Source: Rhodococcus rhodnii (lineage in GTDB: Bacteria; Actinomycetota; Actinomycetes; Mycobacteriales; Pseudonocardiaceae). Taken from it: DNA of 64,000 nt. The position numbers and the translations under genes are program-made. Shown one piece after another: positions 33,466 to 42,075 of this stretch. Numbering within the stretch: the stretch's first letter is position 1; each line of letters opens with the position of its first letter. The notes under the pieces are model-generated. The model had not been told where the DNA came from, searched no databases, and saw only the letters and a program-made list of their open reading frames with translations. The stretch is from positions 1 to 64,000 of the forward strand of contig JOAA01000012.1 in the NCBI GenBank assembly GCA_000720375.1. The letters are read 5' to 3'.

Positions 33466-34278
33466 ATGGTGATGGAACGGCAGCTCGACCAGTTCGGCAA
33501 GCTCGGCGACCAGCTTTCGTTCTACGTCAAGGCATTGCTGTGGATCCCGCGGGCGTCCCGGCGGTACATCAGGGAGATCGTCCGGCTGCTGTCCGAGGTC
33601 AGTTTCGGGACCGGCGCGCTGGCCGTGATCGGCGGAACCATCGGCGTGATGGTCGGCATGTCCGTGTTCACCGGCACAGTCGTGGGCCTGCAGGGATTCT
33701 CGGCGTTGAACCAGGTCGGCACGTCGGCCTTCGCCGGGTTTCTGTCGGCGTACTTCAACACGCGGGAAATCGCGCCACTTGTCGCGGGCCTCGCGCTGTC
33801 GGCCACCGTCGGCGCGGGCTTTACCGCACAGCTCGGGGCGATGCGGATCTCCGAGGAGATCGACGCGCTGGAGACGATGGGTGTCCCGAGCCTTCCGTAC
33901 CTCGTCACGTGCCGGGTGATCGCTGGATTCATCGCGATCATTCCGCTGTACGTGATCGGCCTGCTGACCTCGTACCTGGCCGCACGCACGATCACGGTCG
34001 AGTTCTACGAACAGTCGGCCGGTACCTATGACCACTACTTCACGCTCTTCCTGCCGCCCGAGGACGTCATCTGGTCGTTCGTCAAGGTGATCATCTTCAG
34101 CGTCGCGGTCATTCTGGCGCACTGCTACTACGGCTACCGCGCCTCCGGCGGACCCGCGGGCGTCGGCATGGCAGTCGGTCGCGCGGTGCGCTGGTCGATC
34201 GTGGCGATCAGCATCCTCGACTTCTTCCTGAGCCTGGCGATCTGGGGCACGGAGACGACAGTGAGGATCGCCGGATGA
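33466..34278 (+). CDS. yrbEB: YrbEB (MlaE-family) permease of Mce system
   Basis: A 270-residue second YrbE permease. The coupling loop has GAMRISEEIDALETMGVPSLPYLVTCRVIAG, typical of YrbEB. Hydrophobic segments at about 45-75, 95-115, 145-180, 200-225 and 240-262 form the membrane domain. The N-terminal helix RQLDQFGKLGDQLSFYVKALLWIPRASRRY lies before the first membrane segment. It overlaps mceA by 4 nt (ATGA). Confidence 0.93.
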   Translation: MVMERQLDQFGKLGDQLSFYVKALLWIPRASRRYIREIVRLLSEVSFGTGALAVIGGTIGVMVGMSVFTGTVVGLQGFSALNQVGTSAFAGFLSAYFNTREIAPLVAGLALSATVGAGFTAQLGAMRISEEIDALETMGVPSLPYLVTCRVIAGFIAIIPLYVIGLLTSYLAARTITVEFYEQSAGTYDHYFTLFLPPEDVIWSFVKVIIFSVAVILAHCYYGYRASGGPAGVGMAVGRAVRWSIVAISILDFFLSLAIWGTETTVRIAG

Positions 34279-35459
34279 CCGAAGAGCGCTACCAGAAGAC
34301 CAGCATGCGCTTGCTGGGGCTGGTGTACGTCGTGATCGTCGCCGCGTTCCTCAGTTTGACCGTCGCGATCTACGCCGACGCGTTCGCTGACGACCCGACT
34401 GTCACCTTGCGCACGAGCCAAGTGGGCAACCAGATGCAAGCCGATGCCGACGTGAAGTTGCGTGGCATCAACGTGGGCAGGGTCGTGTCGGTGGAAACAC
34501 ACGGCAACGGCGCTGTTCTTTCTCTGGCGATGAACCCGGCCACGCTCGAGCGGATTCCGGCCAACGTCACCGCTCGGCTGTTGCCGAAGACGCTCTTCGG
34601 CGAACGGTACGTGAGCTTGACGCTGCCCGAGCGGCCGAACGGCAAGCTGGCTTCGGGTGACGTGATCGCCCATGACAGCTCAGCCGCCGGCGTGGAGATG
34701 GAACGGGTGCTGAACAACCTGTTGCCGTTGTTGCAATCCGTCCGCCCGGAGAAGCTTGCCGAGATGCTGACCGTGTTGTCGCAGGCGCTGGACGGCCGCG
34801 GCGAGAAGCTCGGCGACACACTGGTCCAAGTTGGACAGTACGTCGGCGAGCTGAACCCGAAGCTGCCGCAGATCAAGGACGACATCAGCCGGTTCGCCTC
34901 GGTCGCGGACACCTACAACGCCGCGGCGAGCGACTTCCTCTCCGCGCTGTCCGACTTCACCGTGACCAGCAAGACCATTGTGGACCAACGCAACTCACTG
35001 CTGAGTCTCTACAACACCTTGGGCACAGCGAGTACCGACCTGACAGCGTTCCTGTCGGCAAACCAGAACACGATCATCTCATTGGCGGACACCAGCCGGG
35101 GAACCTTGGAGTTGCTGGCAAAGTATGCGCCATCGTATGCGTGCATGCTGACGGCCGTCGCGAATTTCAAGCCCAGGGTGGACAAGGCGTTCGCCAATGG
35201 TGGATTGAACGTCAAGTTGAAAGTCGTGCCCGGCCGGGGGCCGTACATTCCCGGCCGCGATGACCCGGTGTACAAGGACAAGCCGGGGCCGCGGTGCGTC
35301 GGGCCTGAGGGACCCAAGTTCCGGCCGGTGGGGATCGAGCCGTTGCCGAATTCGCCCGCTGAGCAGGAGATGCTGGGTGCTCTGGCCGGGGACATGCCCG
35401 CGTGGGGCAGCCTGCTCGTCGGTCCGCTGTATCGCGGGGCGGAGGTGACCGTCGAATGA
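34275..35459 (+). CDS. mceA: MCE family protein, MceA position
   Basis: A 394-residue MlaD/MCE-domain protein, first of six. One N-terminal transmembrane helix (about 12-33), an MCE domain (about 40-115) with ADVKLRGINVGRVVSVE and ARLLPKTLFGERYVSLTLP, then a long helical region (about 135-260) that would form part of the periplasm-spanning tube. The C-terminal part has NFKPRVDKAFANGGLNV and a Pro/Gly-rich tail, as in actinobacterial MceA. ATGA overlaps at both ends show translational coupling. Confidence 0.92.
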   Translation: MTEERYQKTSMRLLGLVYVVIVAAFLSLTVAIYADAFADDPTVTLRTSQVGNQMQADADVKLRGINVGRVVSVETHGNGAVLSLAMNPATLERIPANVTARLLPKTLFGERYVSLTLPERPNGKLASGDVIAHDSSAAGVEMERVLNNLLPLLQSVRPEKLAEMLTVLSQALDGRGEKLGDTLVQVGQYVGELNPKLPQIKDDISRFASVADTYNAAASDFLSALSDFTVTSKTIVDQRNSLLSLYNTLGTASTDLTAFLSANQNTIISLADTSRGTLELLAKYAPSYACMLTAVANFKPRVDKAFANGGLNVKLKVVPGRGPYIPGRDDPVYKDKPGPRCVGPEGPKFRPVGIEPLPNSPAEQEMLGALAGDMPAWGSLLVGPLYRGAEVTVE

Positions 35460-36469
35460 GAAGCCTCGTCGCGCCGCTGGTTAAACTGATCCTGTTCGCC
35501 GTCGTGACGATCACCTCGACCGGGTTGCTGGGACTGACCATCGCGAACGTCGACTTGCGACCGTCTTCGGAGTACTCGGCTCGGTTCGAGGACGTGACGT
35601 CGTTGTCGGTCGGCGACGACGTCCGGATCGCGGGTGTCCGTGTCGGACAGGTGGAAACCATTGACCTCGTGGACAAACGGGTCGCTCGGGTCGCGTTCAC
35701 AGTGGACGCCCGCCGCAAGCTGCCGGTCTCGGTGAAGGCAACCATCAAGTATCGGAACATGATCGGTCAGCGGTACATCTCGTTGGAGCGAGGTGTTGGT
35801 CCGCTGAACCAGGTTCTCGACCCAGGTGCGGAGATCCCGTTGGGCCGGACTAAGTCCGCCCTGGATCTGACGGTGTTGTTCAACGGCTTCAAGCCGCTGT
35901 TCCAAGCCCTGTCGCCGGATGACGTGAACACCCTGTCGCACGAGATCATCCAGGTTCTCCAGGGTGAAGGCGGGACAGTGGAGAACCTGTTGCGGCACAC
36001 CGCGTCGCTGACGTCCACTTTGGCCGAGAAGGACAAGGTGATCGGCGAGGTGATCGGCAACCTCAACCAGGTTCTGGACACCGTGAACAGGCACAGCGAT
36101 CAGCTCGGCAGTCTGATCACCACGCTGCAGCAGTTCGTGACCGGGTTCGCCAAGGACCGTGAGCCCATCGGCGCAGCCATTTCCTCTTTGGACGAACTGG
36201 CCGGCGCGACCGCCGGGCTGGTCGACGAAAGCCGCGCGCCGCTGAAGGACAGCATCGCCGCGCTCGGCCAGGTGTCCAAGAACCTGGCGGACAACGACAA
36301 GGTCGTCGAAACCGCGTTGCGGAACCTGCCGGTGAAGATGGAGAGCATCGGCCGGACCGTCAGCTACGGGTCGTGGCTGAACACCTTCCTGTGCTCGGCC
36401 GAGGCCGGAACCCCGTTGCCTCTGCCGTTCGCCGGAATCCCTGTGACGCAGCCGAGGTGCAAGTCATGA
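35456..36469 (+). CDS. mceB: MCE family protein, MceB position
   Basis: A 337-residue MCE protein. N-terminal transmembrane helix about 8-30. MCE domain about 38-115 with VGDDVRIAGVRVGQVETIDL and KYRNMIGQRYISLERG. A helical tube-forming segment of heptad character follows (about 150-300), then a C-terminal segment with a CxnC-like pair (FLCSAEAG and QPRCKS), a common MceB ending. The ATG at 35456 overlaps mceA (ATGA); the open frame upstream belongs to mceA. Confidence 0.92.
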   Translation: MRSLVAPLVKLILFAVVTITSTGLLGLTIANVDLRPSSEYSARFEDVTSLSVGDDVRIAGVRVGQVETIDLVDKRVARVAFTVDARRKLPVSVKATIKYRNMIGQRYISLERGVGPLNQVLDPGAEIPLGRTKSALDLTVLFNGFKPLFQALSPDDVNTLSHEIIQVLQGEGGTVENLLRHTASLTSTLAEKDKVIGEVIGNLNQVLDTVNRHSDQLGSLITTLQQFVTGFAKDREPIGAAISSLDELAGATAGLVDESRAPLKDSIAALGQVSKNLADNDKVVETALRNLPVKMESIGRTVSYGSWLNTFLCSAEAGTPLPLPFAGIPVTQPRCKS

Positions 36470-37452
36470 GGTCGTTTCAAGAGCGAAACCAGGTCATGGT
36501 CGGGTCGATCAGCCTGGTGGTACTGACGTTGGTCGGCCTGATGGCGTTCTACTCCGACGAACTGCCGATCATCGGCGGCGGCAGGACGTACACGGCCCAT
36601 TTCACCGAGGCCGCCGGACTGATCTCGGGGACCGAGGTGCGGGCCGCGGGCGTGAAGATCGGGACGGTCAAAGAGGTCGGCCTAGACGGCGATCACGTCC
36701 GGGTCCGGTTCCGGGTGAAGGACGCGTGGATCGGCGACCAGAGCAGAGTCGAGATCCGGATCAAGACCCTGCTCGGCTCGAAGTACCTGGCGGTGGACCC
36801 GCAAGGCAGCGGCGAGCAGGATCCGGGCACGCCGATCCCGATGAGCCGCACCACCGCGCCGTACGACATCAACCAGGTCTTCGACCAGCTGGCCACCACC
36901 GTCACCGAGATCGACACGAACAAGCTGGCCGACGCGCTCGGCGTGCTCGCCGACACGTTCGCCGACTCACCGCAGGAGATCCGGTCGGCCTTGCAGGGGC
37001 TTTCCGCGCTGTCGAAGACGATCTCCACGCGTGACCAGGAGCTCGCCAAGCTGTTCGCGAACACCCAGGAGATCAGCCGGACGTTCGCCGACCGCAACGC
37101 CGACGTCGAAAAGCTGTTGCGGGACGGAGAATTGCTGCTTGCCGAGATCCACAAGCGACGCGACTCGATCAGTTCGCTGCTTGCCGGGACGCGTGAGCTC
37201 GCTGCGCAGTTGTCCGGTTTGGTCGCGGACAACACCGACAGGCTGCGTTCGGCGTCGGCCCAGCTGGATCGCGTGAACGCTGTGCTGCAACGCAATCGGG
37301 ACAACCTGAACCGCAGCCTTCAGCTGGCTGGGCCGTACTACCGGTTGCTCGGCAACGCGGGCGGGAACGGCCGGTGGATGGACATGTACGTGTGCGGCCT
37401 GATCACGCCGCCGGACCCGGCCGACTGCAAGCCGCCGAGGAGGCCTCGATGA
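36466..37452 (+). CDS. mceC: MCE family protein, MceC position
   Basis: A 328-residue MCE protein. Transmembrane helix about 11-28. MCE domain about 38-112 with GTEVRAAGVKIGTVKEVGLDG and IKTLLGSKYLAVDPQG. An extended helical region (about 130-290) shows repeated leucine spacing. The C-terminus MDMYVCGLITPPDPADCKPPRRPR has two cysteines, as in other MceC proteins. ATGA overlaps on both sides. Confidence 0.92.
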   Translation: MRSFQERNQVMVGSISLVVLTLVGLMAFYSDELPIIGGGRTYTAHFTEAAGLISGTEVRAAGVKIGTVKEVGLDGDHVRVRFRVKDAWIGDQSRVEIRIKTLLGSKYLAVDPQGSGEQDPGTPIPMSRTTAPYDINQVFDQLATTVTEIDTNKLADALGVLADTFADSPQEIRSALQGLSALSKTISTRDQELAKLFANTQEISRTFADRNADVEKLLRDGELLLAEIHKRRDSISSLLAGTRELAAQLSGLVADNTDRLRSASAQLDRVNAVLQRNRDNLNRSLQLAGPYYRLLGNAGGNGRWMDMYVCGLITPPDPADCKPPRRPR

Positions 37453-38447
37453 ACCGGGGACTGCGAGCTCTGACCATCATCTCGGTCGTCGCGCTGGCCC
37501 TGACCGCGGTGACGTACTTGGTGTTCCGGCCTTCAGGCGGATTGCGTGTGACGGCGTTCTTCTCGTCGGCTGTCGGCTTGTACGAGGGATCGACCGTCCG
37601 GGTGTTGGGCGTGCCGGTCGGCACGGTCGATTCCGTCGTTCCGGCCGGGCGGCTCGTGCGCGTGGAACTGTCGGTGGACTCCGCACATGCGATCCCGGCT
37701 TCGGCCTCCGCTGTCGTGGTCGCGCCGAGCTTGGTCAGCGACCGTTTCGTGCAACTGTCGCCCGTTTACGCCGGCGGCGCCCGAATGTCGACCGGTGCCG
37801 TGATCCCGGTCGAACGCACGGTCACACCCGTTGAGCTGGACGACTTGTACAAGAGCCTCAGCCAGTTGTCGACCGCACTGGGACCGGACGGCGCGAACTC
37901 CAAGGGTGAGCTGTCGCGGCTGCTGGACGTGATGGCGGCGAACACCAAGGGCAACGGAGCCCTGATCGGCGAGACGATCAAGCAGTTCGCCGATGCCTCG
38001 CGCACGTTGGCTGCCGCCAAAGACCAGCTGTTCGGCACGGTCGACGGGTTGCAGCAGTTCACGTCGATGCTGGCGCGTAACGACAACACTGTCGTCCGGT
38101 TCACCAACCAGCTGCGTGACGTCTCGGCTTCACTGGCTGCCTCCCGTGCCGACCTCGGCGGTGCGTTGGCTGAACTAGCGGTTGCTTTGGAACAGGTCCG
38201 CGGGTTCGTCAAGGACAACCGCGCGGCGCTGAAGTCCAACGTGGACAAGCTGACCGAGATCACCCGGGTGCTTGTGGACCAACGAAGGTCGTTGGCCGAG
38301 GCGTTGGATGTCGCGCCGAACGCCGTGATGAACCTGTCCAACGCGATGGACCCGTCGACCGGAGCGCTTGAGGCCCGCGGGAACTTGCTGGAGTTCTACG
38401 ACCCCGCCGGTCCGCCGTTGCCGCTGCCTCCGATGGGAGTCCGCTGA
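37449..38447 (+). CDS. mceD: MCE family protein, MceD position
   Basis: A 332-residue MCE protein. Transmembrane helix about 6-25. MCE domain about 32-110 with STVRVLGVPVGTVDSVVPAG and APSLVSDRFVQLSPVY. A long helical region follows, then a Pro-rich end (DPAGPPLPLPPMGVR). The ATG overlaps mceC (ATGA), and its stop overlaps the mceE start by 1 nt (TGATG). Confidence 0.92.
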   Translation: MNRGLRALTIISVVALALTAVTYLVFRPSGGLRVTAFFSSAVGLYEGSTVRVLGVPVGTVDSVVPAGRLVRVELSVDSAHAIPASASAVVVAPSLVSDRFVQLSPVYAGGARMSTGAVIPVERTVTPVELDDLYKSLSQLSTALGPDGANSKGELSRLLDVMAANTKGNGALIGETIKQFADASRTLAAAKDQLFGTVDGLQQFTSMLARNDNTVVRFTNQLRDVSASLAASRADLGGALAELAVALEQVRGFVKDNRAALKSNVDKLTEITRVLVDQRRSLAEALDVAPNAVMNLSNAMDPSTGALEARGNLLEFYDPAGPPLPLPPMGVR

Positions 38448-39502
38448 TGCGTGTCTTCGTCTTGGCCTTGGTGCTACTCGTGGCGGGTTGCGGTGCGGGC
38501 GGGTTCAACGGGGTCTACAACCTGCCGCTGCCTGGCGGTGCCGACATCGGCGATCATCCATATCGGGTCCGTGTGCAGTTCACTGATGTGCTGGACTTGG
38601 TGCCGCAAGCCGGGGTGAAGGTCAACGACGTGCCGGTCGGCCGGGTGGACCAGATCGACGTCGCCGCCGACGGCTGGACCGCCGAGGTCGTGCTGTTGGT
38701 GAACGGCGACATCGCTTTGCCCGCCAACGCTCAGGCCTCGGTCCGGCAGTCCAGCCTGCTGGGCGAGAAGTTCGTCGAACTGCGTGCGCCCGATGTGCCG
38801 ACCGGGAGACTCGTCGACTCGGACGTGATTCCCGTCGACCGGACGAACCGAAACGCCGAGATCGAAGAGGTCTTCGGTGCGTTGTCGTTGCTGCTCAACG
38901 GCGGCGGTGTCGGCCAGTTCCAGCGAATCGCCCGCGAGGTCAACAATGCTCTGTCTGGCAACGAGGCTGGGTTGCGGGCGCTGCTGTCCAATATGGACCA
39001 GTTCATCGCCGAGCTGGACGGTCATAGGTCGGAGATCACTCGTGCGCTCACCAGCTTGAACCGGCTGGCGGCGACCGTGGCTTCGCAACGTGGGCGGATC
39101 AGCGGTGTTCTTCGGGACTTGGGTCCGGGCATAGATGTGTTGACTCAGCAACGGGAGCAACTCGTCGGTCTGCTCAAGTCGCTGGACAATTTGTCGAAGG
39201 TCGCGGTGTCCACTGTGAACAAGTCACGGGATGACATTGTCGCTGATCTGAAGGCACTCGTGCCGACTTTGCGGGCGCTGGCTTCGGCGGGGGAGAAGCT
39301 GCCGCAGTCGTTCGAGCTGCTGCTGACGTACCCGTTCACGGATACCGCGGCGCAGGCGATCAAGGGCGACTACCTGAACGTGTTCATCGGGCTGGCACCG
39401 CCGCCGGTCGCGGACCCGGACGCACCGGCCGTCCCACTCCGCCCGATGGATCCGCCCGTCCTCGGCACCCCGGCAAATCCCGCCATCCAGGGGAGCCCCT
39501 GA
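38447..39502 (+). CDS. mceE: MCE family lipoprotein, MceE (LprK-like) position
   Basis: A 351-residue MCE lipoprotein. The N-terminus MRVFVLALVLLVAGCGAGG carries a lipobox with acylated Cys15, matching the LprK/MceE slot. The MCE domain (about 38-115) has AGVKVNDVPVGRVDQIDVA and RQSSLLGEKFVELRAP, followed by the helical tube region to about 310. The last codons (QGSP and stop) lie inside the left copy of a direct repeat, so the C-terminus may have been altered by that element. It is separated from mceF by 221 bp, unlike all other joints in this operon. Confidence 0.92.
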   Translation: MRVFVLALVLLVAGCGAGGFNGVYNLPLPGGADIGDHPYRVRVQFTDVLDLVPQAGVKVNDVPVGRVDQIDVAADGWTAEVVLLVNGDIALPANAQASVRQSSLLGEKFVELRAPDVPTGRLVDSDVIPVDRTNRNAEIEEVFGALSLLLNGGGVGQFQRIAREVNNALSGNEAGLRALLSNMDQFIAELDGHRSEITRALTSLNRLAATVASQRGRISGVLRDLGPGIDVLTQQREQLVGLLKSLDNLSKVAVSTVNKSRDDIVADLKALVPTLRALASAGEKLPQSFELLLTYPFTDTAAQAIKGDYLNVFIGLAPPPVADPDAPAVPLRPMDPPVLGTPANPAIQGSP

Positions 39503-39537
39503 TTTTCACGTTACCGGAGGGGTACGACAGTGTTGGA
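39481..39537 (+). repeat. Direct repeat, left copy (mceE-mceF junction)
   Basis: A 57-bp segment whose core, TTTCACGTTACCGGAGGGGT, is shared with the right copy at 39662-39715. It includes a small GGGGAGCCCC hairpin and contains the mceE stop codon. The two copies flank about 124 bp of unrelated sequence. Confidence 0.8.
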
Positions 39538-39723
39538 TTTCGGCAGGTCAGGCAGCTGCGATGGGGATGGCGCGGTGTTGCGGGGCCTTCGGCTGCCGAT
39601 GGCAGGTCGATCGGTGCCTGGCTGGTGCGGGAGGCGGACAGCATTCATTGCACCAGGAATTCGCCAGGGGGACCCCCTTGATTTCACGTTACCGGAGGGG
39701 TCTGACAGTTTTGGAGGCTGGCG
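39503..39723 (+). other. Extra 221-bp spacer in the mce operon
   Basis: The only long gap in the otherwise overlapping mceA-F series. It consists of most of two imperfect direct repeats and a middle segment. A 66-codon open frame (39530-39730) runs across it but resembles nothing, has no good ribosome site and overlaps the mceF start, so it is not called as a gene. It looks like an inserted or duplicated intergenic element. Confidence 0.6.
39662..39715 (+). repeat. Direct repeat, right copy (mceE-mceF junction)
   Basis: A 54-bp imperfect copy of 39481-39537, again with a GGGGGACCCCC hairpin followed by the shared core. It ends 8 bp before the mceF ATG, and its terminal TTGGAGG also supplies the mceF ribosome site. 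Confidence 0.8.
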
Positions 39724-40914
39724 ATGCTGACCAGGCGAATCAAGGTGCAGGTGGCCATCTTCGTGGTGATCGCCTTGGTTGGCGTGAGCTACGTCGGCGC
39801 CAGCTACGCGGGCCTCGACCAGTTCTTCGGCGGGCGGGGCATGCTCGTCACCGCCAAAATGCCGGAGTCGGGCGGTCTGTTCACCAACTCCGAGGTCACC
39901 TACCGGGGCGTGCGCGTCGGCCGCGTTGGGCCGATGCACCTGACCGACGACGGGATCGAAGCCGAACTCCGCCTTGAACCCGGTGCACCCGACATCCCGG
40001 CGGACCTTGTGGCGGTGGTGGCCAACAGGTCCGCGGTCGGTGAGCAGTACATCGATCTCCGACCTCGCCGCGACAACGGGCCGTACCTCAAGAACGGATC
40101 GGTGATCACGGGCGTGCACCTGCCGATGCCCGTACAGACTGTCCTTTCCGATTTGGACAGTCTGGTCACGTCGGTGCCGATCGAGTCGCTGCAGACCGTC
40201 GTCGACGAGATGAGCGACGCGTTCCGCGGCCGAGGCACCGACTTGCAAACGCTGCTGGACAACCAAGGTGAGTTCGTCCAGACAGCCAAGCAATTCTTGC
40301 CGCAGACCCACCAGCTGATCGACGACGGCGGCACGGTGCTGCTGACCCAGCAAGAGCTTTCGTCGTCGATCAAGGGGTTCAGCGAGGACGCGCGCCTGCT
40401 GGCCGAACAGCTCAAGAAGTCCGACGGTGACCTGCGTAAGCTGATCAAGGCGACGCCTGGGGTGTCCGCGGAGGTCAGTGGGCTGCTCAGGGAGTCCGGT
40501 ACGGGCATTGGCGTCATCCTCGCGAACCTGTTGACGCCCGCACAGATCTTCGCCACCCGAGGCGACGCGTTCGAACAGCTGCTGGGGACGTATCCGAAGG
40601 CGATCGGCGACGGGTATCGCGTGATCGGGCCGGACGGGTCGACGAACATGGCCCTGGTACTCAACTTCAACAATCCGCCGCCCTGCCGACCTGGTTACGA
40701 AGGCACGGAGTACCGGCCAGGCAAGGATGTCAGTCCGGCGCCGCTCAACACCAACGCCCGGTGCACGTTGCCGTACGGCGATCCGAGTTCGGTGCGTGGA
40801 TCGCAGAACGTCCCCAAGGGCGGCCCGGTTCCGGGTGAGCCGACGATCGTCGGGTTGGCGCCCGCGCCGCAAGGCCCGAAAACCCTGACCGAGGTTCTTG
40901 GAGGTGGCCGGTGA
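39724..40914 (+). CDS. mceF: MCE family protein, MceF position
   Basis: A 396-residue MCE protein. Transmembrane helix about 8-28. MCE domain about 40-115 with NSEVTYRGVRVGRVGPMHLTDDG and ANRSAVGEQYIDLRP. The helical region extends to about 260, and the Pro-rich C-terminal tail has NNPPPCRPGYEG and two further cysteines, typical of MceF. It is expressed from a TTGGAGG ribosome site after the repeat-containing gap. Its stop overlaps the next GTG (GTGA). Confidence 0.92.
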   Translation: MLTRRIKVQVAIFVVIALVGVSYVGASYAGLDQFFGGRGMLVTAKMPESGGLFTNSEVTYRGVRVGRVGPMHLTDDGIEAELRLEPGAPDIPADLVAVVANRSAVGEQYIDLRPRRDNGPYLKNGSVITGVHLPMPVQTVLSDLDSLVTSVPIESLQTVVDEMSDAFRGRGTDLQTLLDNQGEFVQTAKQFLPQTHQLIDDGGTVLLTQQELSSSIKGFSEDARLLAEQLKKSDGDLRKLIKATPGVSAEVSGLLRESGTGIGVILANLLTPAQIFATRGDAFEQLLGTYPKAIGDGYRVIGPDGSTNMALVLNFNNPPPCRPGYEGTEYRPGKDVSPAPLNTNARCTLPYGDPSSVRGSQNVPKGGPVPGEPTIVGLAPAPQGPKTLTEVLGGGR

Positions 40915-41396
40915 AGGTATTCGCCATCGTCCTGGTCGTCGCGGCCGCCGCGTTCGCCGGGTGGTTCGGCTGGCAGTGGCTGCGCGCCACCGACAGCGCC
41001 GACGCGTACGCCGAAACCAGACAGGAAGTGCTGCGGGTCGGCGAACAGGGCATCGCCAACCTGACCACTTTGGACCACCAGCGAATCGACGAAGGACTGG
41101 ACCGCTGGCTCGAGTCCTCGACCGGGACGCTGCGCGACAGCCTGCTGCAGAGCCGGGACGACAGCCGCAAACGGCTCGAGGAAGGCAAGTCCACGACGGT
41201 CGGCAAGGTCGTCGACGCCGCGGTGACCGAGCTCGACCAGGAGAACGCCCAGGTCATCGCGGCCGTCGAGGTCACGGTGACGCCGGCGGGCAGCGAGCCG
41301 GTGGTCAAGCGCAACAGGTTCGAGGCCGGGCTGAGCCGCACCGACTCCGGCTGGAAACTCAGCTCATTGCGGGCAGTGGAGGTAGGGGCATCATGA
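40911..41396 (+). CDS. Mce-associated membrane protein 1
   Basis: A 161-residue protein with an N-terminal transmembrane helix (about 3-22) and a small extracytoplasmic alpha/beta domain of the Mas (Mce-associated) type, ending FEAGLSRTDSGWKLSSLRAVEVG. Such proteins stabilise or assist Mce complexes in mycobacteria. GTG start coupled to mceF (GTGA) and ATGA overlap with the next gene. Confidence 0.82.
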   Translation: MKVFAIVLVVAAAAFAGWFGWQWLRATDSADAYAETRQEVLRVGEQGIANLTTLDHQRIDEGLDRWLESSTGTLRDSLLQSRDDSRKRLEEGKSTTVGKVVDAAVTELDQENAQVIAAVEVTVTPAGSEPVVKRNRFEAGLSRTDSGWKLSSLRAVEVGAS

Positions 41397-42028
41397 GCGT
41401 GAAACAGAGGTCTGTTCGCCGGCCTCGGGTTGCCGGGCACAACCGCCGCCGCCCCACGATCTCCGAGACCCACGACGAAACCCATGACGAAACCCAGGTC
41501 ACACCCACTGCGGACTCGGAAGATCCGGAGATCTTGGAGCAGCCGCGAGCCGAGGCGCGCTCCAAGATCCCCCGAATCCTTGTGATCGTCGCGGCCGTGC
41601 TGGTCGGCGCGGGCGTGTTCTTCCTGGTCAAAGCGCAATCCGTGGACACCGGCGGGCACACCAAGGCGATGACCGAGGTGAACGGCCAGGTCAAAGCCGG
41701 TCTGGAGAAGATCTTCTCCTTCAGCTACGACAACGTCGACGCGACCGGAGCCCACGACGTCCTGGCTGGCCAGGCGGTCGGCGAGTACGACAAGCTCATC
41801 GAGCAGGTTCGCGCCCAGGCTCCGGCGCAGAAGCTGGTGCTCGCGACCAGGGTGACGACCACGGGCGTGAAGTCGATCGACGGTGACAAAGCCGAACTGC
41901 TGGTGTTCCTCGACCAGGTCGCCACGCGGGTCGACACCGGGAAGACCAACGGTAGCGCGGCGGCGTTGAGCGTCACCGCGGAAAAGCAGAACGGTTCCTG
42001 GAAAATTGTCTCGCTGATTCCTAGGTAA
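41393..42028 (+). CDS. Mce-associated membrane protein 2
   Basis: A 211-residue protein. Residues 1-58 are cytoplasmic, Arg-rich then acidic, with a DETHDET repeat. A transmembrane helix lies at about 60-82. The C-terminal extracytoplasmic domain (about 90-211) has the Mas-type layout ending KQNGSWKIVSLIP. It shares that architecture with the preceding protein but has a longer cytoplasmic tail. It is last in the mce operon and is followed at once by a strong terminator. Confidence 0.82.
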   Translation: MSVKQRSVRRPRVAGHNRRRPTISETHDETHDETQVTPTADSEDPEILEQPRAEARSKIPRILVIVAAVLVGAGVFFLVKAQSVDTGGHTKAMTEVNGQVKAGLEKIFSFSYDNVDATGAHDVLAGQAVGEYDKLIEQVRAQAPAQKLVLATRVTTTGVKSIDGDKAELLVFLDQVATRVDTGKTNGSAAALSVTAEKQNGSWKIVSLIPR

Positions 42029-42068
42029 AGCCTCGTGGGCGTCGTCGGGGGACGTCCACGAGGCTTTT
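42027..42068. terminator. Bidirectional terminator at the end of the mce operon
   Basis: An imperfect inverted repeat, AAAGCCTCGTGGGCGTC paired with GACGTCCACGAGGCTTTT, with a short G-rich loop. T runs on both outer sides make it suitable for terminating both the mce operon and the convergent gene at 42076. Confidence 0.8.
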
Positions 42069-42075
42069 CTTCACC

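Noticed and set aside
39530..39730. 66-codon frame in the mceE-mceF spacer
   Set aside because: It spans repeat sequence, has no ribosome site or family match, and overlaps the mceF start. Treated as non-coding.
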